Notes under the pieces: generated by a model
What the model was told of the DNA's origin: nothing
Databases searched by the model: none
The model's input: only the letters and a program-made list of their open reading frames with translations
Part shown: in pieces, positions 25,701-26,878 of the stretch
Layout of the letters: each line of letters starts with the position of its first letter
Position numbering within the stretch: position 1 is the stretch's first letter
DNA from: Olavius algarvensis associated proteobacterium Delta 3
Lineage (GTDB): Bacteria; Desulfobacterota; Desulfobacteria; Desulfobacterales; CAFBRK01
Assembly (NCBI GenBank): GCA_903231505.1
Contig: CAFBRK010000279.1
Span: forward strand, 18,269-82,268
Length of the DNA: 64,000 bases
Direction of reading: 5' to 3'
Position numbers and translations under genes: made by a program

Positions 25701-26878
25701 AGATCTTTAGATCGTATTTCTTTTGCGGCTTGGGTCCCAAGATTTTTAAATGTAACTACCCACGAATGCCACGAATGATCGCTCGGATCATCTGGGTAAT
25801 CAACAGAATCAATTTTATCATCCCCCGCCTTTTCAGTTAGTTTGACTTGTATCTCATCAGCTAAATCGTCACCGTCTTTGAGGTCATCGTTAAACTTAAA
25901 GTTCTTATCACCTGCTACACTGAAGGTAATGAAATCCTGATTATCGTACGTCAGGGTGATTTTACCCCCAACCATTTTTTTCCTTAGCTTTATTGTTTGT
26001 TTACTATTATTATTGTTTGCGTAGTCGAATTTTACCGGATCCTCTTCATCTTTCAACGTTACCTCAGCCGGCTTTAATTTTGAAAACAGATCACCCTTAT
26101 CAAGTTTTATTTGATCGGGCTCAGCAAAAGTCACCTTCCATGTAGTCAAATTGAAAATACGATCTGTAATTTTATCAACAGAAAAGTCGCTTCGATCTAG
26201 TAGTTTTACAAGCTCTTTCTTAAAGAGTTGCTCGTATTTTTCTTTCGAGTCATCATCGCTGGAGAATTGTATTTCTTCAGATTCTTCGTTGCCGAATTTC
26301 AATCTAATGGAGCCATCAAGGCCAGGTAATCTGTAAATCCATTTCTCCTGTACCGGCAATACCCCGGTCTCAGGCCCGACCCTCTCGATACCATCGTCTA
26401 CTGCAAAATTTGTATTAAAATTTATTGGTTGATCTGTCAGATTAACATATACTTCGTTTTTAAAATCCGAATAATCGAGAACATTCTGTTTGCCGGCCGG
26501 TTGATCTCGCTCACTTTTGTCATTTACAGAACCGCCAGTCAATTTTCCTAACAGTTTCCCATTCTCTTTGATCTTATAATAATTGTTGCCCTTTCCGCCG
26601 ATAATGTCTCGGACCCTGTTGGCCTCAACTTTTGAGCCGTCATCTTTCTTGTTACCGATTTTATCCGGATCGGCTTCGTACACGGTGACCCTACCGTTCA
26701 CACCTATTTCGAATAGCAAATCGTGGGTTACATCAGAAAAATTGAGGTCGACTTTACCATTACCACCCTGCTCGACCACAATTTGAAAATCTTTCCCCCA
26801 CTTGTTCTGGAAATTGAACTTGTTCTCTCCCTTGCCAACCAAGATCTTTTCCGTGTATTCTACTGGCTTTTTAAACAA
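1547..26878 (-). CDS. Main body of the giant LEPR-XLL/DUF4347/RTX repeat protein (frame fragment, about 8,390 genuine codons)
   Basis: This unbroken frame of about 25 kb encodes an almost entirely repetitive, beta-rich, acidic protein with few Cys. From N to C it shows: three ALSEHAI-type beta modules (about 26.0-24.85 kb); RTX nonapeptides (24.0-23.7 and 20.9-20.7 kb); four IAHGTTTQGV modules (20.5-18.9 kb); a metzincin-like module with HEIGHTLGLAD (18.5 kb); helical repeats (17.2-15.5 kb); a displaced fifth IAHG module (13.9-13.6 kb); 15 Ig-like YIDVTF...FRYY repeats (12.6-11.9 and 9.7-5.05 kb); long amphipathic beta segments of no recognised family; and RTX repeats from 1.9 kb on. The first codon at 26878 is an internal Met, not a real start: the upstream frame (26860-29169) joins it through a T7 run. 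The last 57 or so codons (about 1547-1718) are out-of-frame Arg/Thr/Ser-rich read-through of RTX DNA. The protein is probably exported to the cell surface or medium as an adhesin or matrix protein; that role is inferred from repeat types. Confidence 0.85.
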   Translation of the reverse strand: MFKKPVEYTEKILVGKGENKFNFQNKWGKDFQIVVEQGGNGKVDLNFSDVTHDLLFEIGVNGRVTVYEADPDKIGNKKDDGSKVEANRVRDIIGGKGNNYYKIKENGKLLGKLTGGSVNDKSERDQPAGKQNVLDYSDFKNEVYVNLTDQPINFNTNFAVDDGIERVGPETGVLPVQEKWIYRLPGLDGSIRLKFGNEESEEIQFSSDDDSKEKYEQLFKKELVKLLDRSDFSVDKITDRIFNLTTWKVTFAEPDQIKLDKGDLFSKLKPAEVTLKDEEDPVKFDYANNNNSKQTIKLRKKMVGGKITLTYDNQDFITFSVAGDKNFKFNDDLKDGDDLADEIQVKLTEKAGDDKIDSVDYPDDPSDHSWHSWVVTFKNLGTQAAKEIRSKDLIFEIASTRGAIDVIVSKDKKKQVIALSEHAIEGKFNLKYGADDIATIKINDNYKFNFKPLVGGGNTEGNITGPELKDKIKDVLRQAAGNTNVDDVKHKLENGQHLWEVTFVNINDPEEITFEIDSISPLKFKPPSSHGVIGISISDTKETQVIALSEHAIAGKFKLKYGADEIATIEINDANTFKFTLLVGGGAQVNNRERDDLKHDIEGVIRTKLGNNNVNVGARSENGHHLWTVTFKNVNNVEEIKYVPDRGTPIKCSTLPISGARGVSAVDKEYHVYTNATGGKFKLEIDFQTLNVMSGSNKNIKINKITTEEIKYDASPDQLQDIIEKAVKDGLENSHYKAEVEPNVLVSGMGTKTFPWKIIFANMGNVKVRSVQGQVNLLKDKDSFGANKASGIAEIVTNITNVIGTKKKDQIYGASKESGEVVTLRWADQNSWDDQQDHRMEVVKDNQDQALTLKIKGKINLETGQAVLYEYEPPATDESKSRSITGLKSGTIYYLGVEPGDDTKIKFYLTPKDIGVKALIINESSGTTDDDKHKLREVFTAIGGENQDKLIASVGNQYVKANELMGGKGEDVLVGSQGSDYIDGGNGNDNLYGDGSHTGNNPDGKDTVTGGTGDDKVYGYDGPDHLNGDDGKDYLVGGSGSDKVKGGKGKDKIAVIERGSPTDYDRLIGGIDSDEYIFNGEWGAASITEEDKGGEEDTIDLSTSSQNYVHILSNGNLFSAPGEYQAIDEDGDKPVYSAINLYGGQNVRLGTVLENLKGLNKPSPGEVVTEWGFGFHQTAVGKEGKKPNGQDANDADAVLTAFSKLSSKPSNATGNTYDALHFNILVDRGDGANLYNITLPGETVEYTKIEEAKKHLEKALMKAVWPTRDLSNYDATRNQLRETLKNDVGLSVDWNSEKLKIILKHKGTLDNDKNINPAKMEFTVAAPNTIVVGGTDNFEHIEKIIPSDGANTFIFGNNYWRENELEKAAGWAQFFHLGDFIGLEQENLTIDTEELIDENSPLVIDFRAVNRELYFSFSPNPTQKDPEAVKLTIRTVQDWHLPFFDLGADFRTNTIVFTHVDKNTILYGGRFKNTFNFEKNANYTGHLIGGEGAGFLINMAGSPVDVVLGVLSFLEAFPTKLLGVTLPDVLDSLFFGVENTLNYPHFVSPKVNLEMLGKETGVLETIESWAQNLILGDWAGSIYDAISEKTTGLSGLTENFKDANLGDVVVRTGYNRVRGTDYSIINDFLGMQTDKTLKQKIKDFGDDFVENFGSNPTALVTSGADTIHVGDQYNPLSITPGFHLLFGGSGMDTYKFNSQWWGLSAIIDDLYKPEINLGDYILDPILDAFVPQDTLDFSKLYQDLYYTVFQLSTDQFKALDDFFKHDNPDFGDPFDFPIEGSVSLVIVTSWDLTKAIEDAWKHNPSLTVPLTFILDSLKKQFWDIFTIWPSNSGHDIWENIIDYPRNLFNLFPNIAFAVGVENITGTRGNNKFTFVGGGEIDGRIAPGPGGSVELDYTSYNIGLNSDTDGVKTDLDKTFLDWDFTLRSLFELIPGFSYVIPDSIDKLIPNSFWTWQYGSAEAVEGGALGVSGGQNVTGTNFVDILHGNSIDNELIGLGGKDEIRGESGNDTISGGADGDDLYGGVGDDTLDGGPGNDIIDGGDGNDTLDGGPGNDTIDGGDGSDIYTPTSTANLIAFVRSSQTPDGDKPTIIDSLKNLNSNFTGAETDAITNVEEIKINSSFNPLSDYATFIAHGTTTQGVTNQKEEVQIFSLPTATGGTYTLTYKDGTNTYTTAPIAYNANYTTVQQKLRELKDAGNNPVLGTNVTVSDNPEGGFKVTFDKSLGNVEILASDTSNLTSPIFRKVNPLPDYAAFIFEKVCPIPIAHGTTTQGVTDVTDEVQIFSLPTATGGFYALTYDNGTNTYTTNPIAYDAKYTTVQQKLRELKDAGNNPVLGTNVKVDDNPEGGFTVTFDESLGDVGILASDSSNLTGPIAIAHATAKDGSVGTEDEIQIFTAPTVTGGTYTLTYNDGTDTYTTAPIAYDADADKVEEKLQALSALGIDVTVDDSPGRGFKVKFDKSLGDVEPLTSDTSKLTVTSFSILPENMDVETYYFYIDSKDRIPLKGIEFVNTDLGNYDSVTETQTVHIYRSDTDKTNNSLTSPITIAHGTTTQGVMNQTPEVQTFAIPAGVTRGTYTLTYDDGTNTYTTAPIAYDANYTTVQERLRELKDAGNNPVLGTNVTVSDNPGAGFKVTFDKSLGDVKKLASGPMLTMVVVGHDENIIPTDLKLTGDTLLLADQAGGNVSASFALTEEALASLRQEAMARWLEASGDDPSVAEYLNNLFFTITDLDDRALASTYRNSIRIDINAAGNGWFLDPTPSLDEEFGLTATGNTYRADPDSSAYGRYDLLTVLMHEIGHTLGLADDSAPGQLMNSQLAVSTRAFISPTDAELIAPDSSVDGSSSSAPVSDETKILTGLNDFATWAEKLGAELGTQIADITKLPFLEAPISKFWDATAGKITNQIGAQIRSKIIDVFDNDTDGVSSADLLAIDVIDPSPSNRLTEFEANLELTSTSTDFQLSLDFLKDLGLDLTSFVDLTQSEPLHLEAALDLRFGFGLDGVTGDFYIEDPALVGRLTVDHQNPLDVSLSVGPLGIGIEDGTVFFQAGIMLPTEGRYGVADLASLDIGLPRFDPKSSYKLDLVFKLQGMLAGLADEVGRVYGSFNRDGNQALGVENLTALQFFTMIPETINFEGPNFDALLDLTNVSLDEALEGIKNTLQSAIDPNGAAYQKLPFLNQSAVELLGDGSVDIVKAIIDGIDTVQENLKDINHFEIDLNQELNRVLNLGLDIGGNEVDAAYENLVALSAGLTSQSTDDDIAIALAEFFNAVAYESLKTDRDVAGAESRLSAIGLDRTSTDKEIAEKLANDADAAGLAALKQDRHDVSTDPDFMEAWNRLALYGLTGDATDTEIDALFDSSDIIALAMENRDLLKSGSSATEDEKQVAKLILARLGVAEDATDGEINAVLGNAAEIAQLKADRDDVAAKAGLIAAAERLRDLGLSGDSTDLALATALVGTDALQPYINDRNLLAAYLEGSIKSGLEALDDIDEADVTGGNGTLTDPWIIEYKFAAGATVQSLSSADSNVHLGTQTGSGPYYEQTLYLDDSFDITYGTVLTVANDTAVSDLESGLAGLADIDTATVLRGNGTGEDPWVVEYKVTAGDTVDEITSGETQVTVGDQSLVRSTYTQEIYLTDTTAKTFSIDLGDTTLTLDYAGVDTALEKELEKLGLLASVSVTGEGTDADPWVVAYVSSDYASLPVGGLTTTDANVQITSRVEESSTFRQTIHLDDTFEIRLGAGEVVTVSIDRADVTGAGDALARLQAVAASLDGDSTDAEIALALIARDATINDFYTDRKDDRDILAKYDANKSVELAYEDSVLDLRITMAKAIPGVEFDLAFDLEDLPGLGDLLTGGDLALALTSAGKLYVDADIDFHLNFTFDLSSLGDPKVIIYDDSRITFNKLDIKTEDPIDITGSLEYGKEKEGKEKTQLLTLAIKGAEVLADLAGTISLVEDPTDNQYLISELASNLPLWNIGLVGKLEANLPMYFPTDSIPFGGSSGDRNGDGIPDHILHVDGLFRGDNDFDFNFVPPHFDMLSAFSLFALLNDPEKIITGLDAVFYGMSEVKDYFDSLSDESSGSSLPLIGEEMDKGTDFVEDLRHRVLGELTDPSQDFDWETNPYKNGLGKVLGDGVEAGRNTIEIIREELFKAMGDMLVTETIHPVTKQRTFTPLISTLELQALNARLKSTDTAIRKAAKEELETRADQIRLNLGSDFIQFNLMVQGTAFQTDLLLDDGVDLPELGLTIESNAVLDIRLDYLFAFGFGFSATDGLYLDTSGTSTGEEISMNLSVTFKGPGGAPATLTGDMAAMALELVDLTGQIAIAHGTTTPGVMNQTPEVQTFTLLTVTSGTYTLTFDDGARTYTTAPIAYDANATTVQQKLRELKDAGNNPVLGTNVKVDDNPGGGFKVTFGNSLGDVNQLTSDTSNLTGGVRDTDGRPSGLFGSLEIDLQGGTDGHLALDKNFLSNFALEVRLKVDVDLDFSANVTMGSSGDIAGFTTLFHYQQNLASVIWNSKVLGASVSLLGDFDVLLEDTKIQIAGFAELSGDLTLQKKNNKILLGANGVEAFLGVGGTGVQVTQGEFGAVFLADGSFAMIAYGTVGLKGLDPLTASGTIGMRINTTGGPVNETIFFGGVSPGQVTIDLSTDMQLFEAGYDRQGNPASGSELSFEFGEVAEVSGRVRFTLEPSGRIQADIDDASITLKIPDINGNYPQKPVFAIKGRATFYIGGEEGFKLKNWHIGTLQLLGTSIALPGLSPSADLASPLHDSESDLSDLNTRKTIDVVFKDPAGAGLTGLDGDEFALTGPAANGVTLNSGPPTKISGNIYRYSFTGAFTAGSVQVEFKPGTWQAGGTPNIAHKARFTVTGSSTGGGTPAATPTAKLANPASGASVDPKIVNAGRFIDVTFSAPAGTTIKKDSINGDEFTLSGPGVADVALNPDGTPKNVIVQKLHGDTYHTYRFTLQDKDPTNETGVFKTGQVTVNFKAGGWEDSNDQPNEAFTETFTLGTAGSGGATASGKAAMGPIKLQGPTFGIADFSFKDMQLSASVSIGADKAALNFGGVTAEIKGILGTFAFRVDVNKLLTLQPAQLITAFSLPGKFSLSVSSLEIEVPNVVLAGAKGIEIKYDPAYDPKENNGAVQELVVIQTASVSFPLLKVSGSIKPFKTTAGTTIPGLVVRSDGFALGTAELCYGCGNSSLSTTNGNAAIKLGSLLEFDDIRIGVSNFGVTFGQALTFNGKIYIASGGARFLPGMPVSAVISDRLTSEPTDTSVPDTEAMRVELTFTNGKVDDLVFRVDTFSVKLGSFLSFTGQDVTLNTGAAADEEVISFAAIGADLKIGPLVISGQARNFAFMGDGSFMTKAGFGVFLSAGAASDGSVGWPSWIPIQINEIGLEWEDINANPADFILTLSASVTGIEGIPGLQCSGAIEGVKIDPGLLLEGRFPILDIKTIGVSVRGEVFGGELDAALVGGIIKLDGNGNEIGALDTGTEVADRVFFMGVQGGFGLPGVGGLTIRFALSELGPLGAHISASVPGGILLEPTTGLTMNDLSAGVEFFKSLPSIDDPALLRLPTFDLTTQVTAATWLTDVRQQVVQQYQAIKGGVIPAGFQAAFTSTMLITGSAKIYSMYTSEYVFNGRVQISLSTDGKLLISGKLNFAADAISLSAKLYADLSRVSSGDATVLFLADVPDQVRVLTAYGKLQMGFKDINGNPAAFDVVLPDSATPLTDLAGPRNGDTIGAEDINNRGYIDVDFDVQTGGAIDTPSITDLEPEFLLPASSGLSLDDTQAPLHVSGNTFRYWTHGRLVSGNSVTVTFLKESWAYTAADGEQIFNTDGAYEDEDGNLTGVDDSANQASAPFFARSTIDVKFFPATGATLDTAAVSSITDNNDVFQLNLLDPSDPRGPPLATITPDSGATPSLLEGTDTFRYYFDLNHTFAPGKYEAVIAADSWHDSNGTDNPGDIETFTVATPTADVAAPFSGPAMDVAVVNAIEDNGSKYIDVIFQPTPGNDLDYDSILGSTDAAELTLTVNGSSSAAVVADNPVPIEMAFDANSMLKAAEVKNQGGDGIDNDGDGNIDESDENETPDDFHARLAREGITRFRYNITDTNFNYPVGTVEVEFIAGSWQDIGGNPGVAETETFVLEGPTADIAGPFDGGGIDISEINQRNYIDVTLPASPTGFELDVDSVTDLAPEFTLHGPGLGSVRIDGSQAPVLTDAATGTFRYWVTGIFESGEVAVTFLEKAWSFKPDAGTLSYSDIIVTVDDASFMEVTFPDPPDGFEIDPGSITDVGDEFTLTYTTNQVTLVSDQTPEPTGVANTYRYRIEAESIPEDVTIHFIDQAWSFVEPDGPGTVLNLGAPQGQTIDVTFPAHPDGYTIDLASITDLAPEFTLSGPGLGTAELDDAELPKEKTGTSNTYTYDITGTFGSGDVIVTFLAESWSYADPVGTTGPVDLGDLSSAAIETFEFPAGSSARFELAAVPVEILLVTVDGKTLGTSEYRLYADIIEVTPQTPPTENDDVVITYLLDGADYIDIPYPVPTGFAVDLDSVTDYDEFTLGGSGLGNVQIDETVEPQPVGDGSTLRYAVTGAFRPGSVAVTISPNTWSVTDPAGPISTDSLEDLSGTNDRTYLDVTFYPTQGNQLDAATITDTANSNPTLGDEFTLSGTGSGTSALDSTQAPTRLPGTDAFRYYIDGQFATGDVTVTFVKGAFADNGPYTNVAETETFTVQGPTADLANPLNGEAIGTTAINDRGYIDVEISVPAGSSLLVTSVTDLEAEFQLGGAGLGNIQLDSTQAPLWIRDGIDNDQDGETDEADEPGETSTKFRYWTTGSYDTTASNPVTVTFITESWSYIDNSGGAVDSTQTGTVPVGDPTTINKTYIDVAFRPTGGNTLDVDSITDINDPEFTLGGSGRDTAALDATQAPDQLPGTNTFRYYLTGSFVPGEVTVAFIPGSWTDNTSTVNLGETERFGVHELSADLADPVAGAAVDTEAINHRGFIDVTFQVPAYAAELDIDSIIDLAPEFTLSAAGGQELALDDTQPPLHLGGNIFRYWTRGDFASGDVTLTFIDSSWSAKDPDGDRVHNFAERTLTVELDDSDALFIDVHFGDLSTLDRSSITGDEFTVTRADDRSENLTAVLINEVQLHTYRYRLTGNVSAGDDVTLSFNEGNWTYDGVDSEVEAPRTVTIAAGDTRSYLDVRFQTLGSAELAGSTIDGDEIVLGGSATTVNDVSVVGAPTRLGDGHTYRYYLDGNLEKGTVTVDFIAGSWTDENGTPGAAETESFQVIEQIRSADPAESNKLFFIELTGGLELRLGELFAEPIFEIRGETTLEIDFAQKYFTLDASGTIKVIQIGNIASGAARFILDMNNQSVSSGMPEFWGVARFETNFDVLEQYGIFLKGKAGLQVNLTGTPKTETLVLEGIPGDMLFEVSDASKAASLDGASTVPTYWKTRFSTPVNPDYPGITLSQTASVKTIVMGKKWRVDDGNNHYFIVKQTVDSRTFLTVHGEAQTVELSPGSITVEVIGSLKIKDPDSMRSDAPYFKESDPDWVELTGAFYLNIEPGRFEIFARAYAKIVELSFEGDATGLLVVVNPAANSNDNAGIAALLKLEISTDAVSDDDRPDDDRGALSNIGGVFSFKGSVQVMFNTTKQRQTFKIPKSFLEFLPKGDPTEITIFESLPNEKGDAPKNSNSSSIYISARIMGSITLFDKITLSGFVGIDAETGIMTLGAKEVVYSFLRIRGAVSTNIDNLGSLTGSLDFSFFSDNPATEDVVDPGIVGRASLSIVAGGIIPGVSLSGQFLLEVNSFDNPIEIDTFQTKHEADPSQFPSHHAEANQIATDSNGIVVGPVSLGAGFDLRLILEGNLKVGHLVDMKGSFTFTFTGDPIQITVQANGELNLDTIGSLYFSGAMRIDTTGLVAGITISLFADFGEQIGLEFTKVQGQLELNTTSNTWNNIAPGFRVKMSAEVTFVGFATGSGSISIDLRQGQFVLETDLTLDLKAFNVAVKGGGAIYVDSHPGVALVLGVTLKANIFSVVEISAGGTLQINTCHTSRYLSGTTLDKGSFGLALNGDISILKILRFTAGFTIRVGGDRDVTVGYDQTQTTQPLAAGEWIFAFKAGANIFGLATSVKGWLNSKGHFDVAFSLQQNLTILGTGPNWSADFRMRLDQNKKDEFRIELTARGAAGVTVAYIPLGSFGVIVSIDGEGQGSIPVKFTVTYTERYLEWFTWKTRTKSLPPVTLGYINLPKYQAVPTYTPPPVTYLAGNKGTNPAAWSTWSGGDLHLNMGNRSSVRGIAEAETDETFTIEHVGGDANSESVRVGFRGEQKTYHQVTKIVAHAGDGDDEIIVGDGVLVPVELHGDGGDDILSHRGRGHADLYGGDDDDYLEATGNAGTADYKGGAATTRSPTTAVGRQQSTAASAMTNSVVVRRRTRSTAVTVTTRSTAAAVRTPSTAA
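1714..1720 (-). other. Frameshift at a seven-G run (minus strand)
   Basis: The plus strand shows seven C at 1714-1720. Upstream, the minus-strand frame reads ...TADYKGG and then turns into Arg/Thr/Ser-rich nonsense. With eight G the frame continues GGGHDEITHNGSG and into perfect RTX repeats. One missing base in a homopolymer is therefore the simplest explanation. Confidence 0.85.
6461..6508 (-). other. MopE-like metal-binding loop (DGIDNDQDGETDEADE)
   Basis: The acidic motif DGxDNDxDGxxDE matches the putative metal-binding repeat known from MopE-type proteins. It is inserted within one Ig-like repeat, directly before the FRYWTTG strand. Confidence 0.65.
8659..8707 (-). other. MopE-like metal-binding loop (DGIDNDGDGNIDESDE)
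   Basis: This is a second copy of the DGxDNDxDGxxDE motif, inserted in another Ig-like repeat at the equivalent place, before the FRYNITD strand. Calcium or another divalent cation is the probable ligand, by family knowledge. Confidence 0.65.
11890..12570 (-). repeat. Two outlying copies of the Ig-like repeat
   Basis: Two units with the same pattern (TIDVVF...GDEFALTGPAA...IYRYSFTGAF and FIDVTF...GDEFTLSGPG...TYRFTL) sit about 2.2 kb upstream of the 13-copy array. A beta-rich stretch of no recognised family (about 11.88-9.7 kb) separates them from it. Confidence 0.7.
13610..13930 (-). repeat. Displaced fifth copy of the IAHGTTTQGV module
   Basis: This module of about 107 residues (IAHGTTTPGVMNQTPEVQTF, then TYTLTFDDG, TAPIAYDA, LRELKDAGNNPVLGTNV, GFKVTFGNSLGDV) is nearly identical, at the DNA level too, to the four clustered copies 5 kb upstream. 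It interrupts unrelated beta-rich sequence between LELVDLTGQ and GGVRDTDG, which suggests a recent copy-and-insert event in frame. Confidence 0.8.
15480..17175 (-). repeat. Helical repeat block (six units) interrupted by three beta modules
   Basis: Five consecutive units of about 45-50 residues (about 17.17-16.46 kb) share the pattern LxxLGLxGDxTDxEIAxxLxxxxxxxxLKxDRDDV and are strongly predicted helical. A sixth (VAASLDGDSTDAEIALAL then DRKDDRDIL, about 15.6-15.48 kb) is cut off from the rest by three beta-type modules. Those modules share GNGTxxDPWxxEY and a YxQTLYLDDSFxI strand. No named family is recognised. This is the main helical portion of an otherwise beta-rich giant and could form a rod or a protein-binding solenoid. 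Confidence 0.65.
18370..18940 (-). other. Metzincin-like metallopeptidase module with HEIGHTLGLAD
   Basis: The sequence GNGWFLDPTPS is followed after about 30 residues by YDLLTVLMHEIGHTLGLADD (motif codons at 18470-18502) and LMNSQLAVSTR. HExxHxxGxxD is a complete metzincin-type zinc signature with Asp as third ligand, as in snapalysin-like peptidases. Met in LMNS could be the Met-turn. Two related modules occur in the upstream gene. Proteolytic activity, perhaps self-processing of the giant, is inferred. Confidence 0.7.
18940..20489 (-). repeat. Cluster of four IAHGTTTQGV beta modules
   Basis: There are four copies of a module of about 107 residues, with IAHG starts near 20489, 20090, 19764 and 19254. 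Each carries YTLTYxDGTNTYTTAPIAY, LRELKDAGNNPVLGTNV and GFKVTFDKSLGDV. The first copy is bracketed by two near-identical 32-bp stretches (20117-20148 and 20486-20517, 369 bp apart), so a 369-bp tandem duplication that includes linker DNA is visible. The module resembles the G-x-FTLTF ... TxxIxYxA ... VTF repeats common in giant bacterial surface proteins. Confidence 0.8.
20690..20935 (-). repeat. Internal RTX calcium-binding repeats
   Basis: The protein runs LIGLGGKDEIRGESGNDTISGG and on through several GGxGxDxL/I nonapeptides, including a perfect DNA-level duplication of GGPGNDTIDGGDGNDTLD. They mark the junction between the AT-rich segment and the IAHG cluster. Confidence 0.85.
23690..24000 (-). 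repeat. Internal RTX calcium-binding repeats
   Basis: A run of nonapeptide-like motifs (LMGGKGEDVLVGSQGSDYI, GGNGNDNLYGDG, GGTGDDKVYG, GGSGSDKVKGGKGKDKI) lies in the AT-rich segment. These are hemolysin-type Ca2+ sites in the middle of the protein rather than at its C-terminus. Confidence 0.85.
24850..26010 (-). repeat. Three diverged beta modules (VIALSEHAI-GKFKLKYGAD type)
   Basis: Two clear copies and one diverged copy of a module of about 125 residues share QVIALSEHAIxGKFxLKYGADxIATIxIND, a GGG segment, and HxWxVTFxNxNxxEEI. The layout (G-F-x-L-x-Y strand, spacer, VTF strand) resembles the IAHG modules, so the two families may be distant relatives; that link is an inference. Confidence 0.7.
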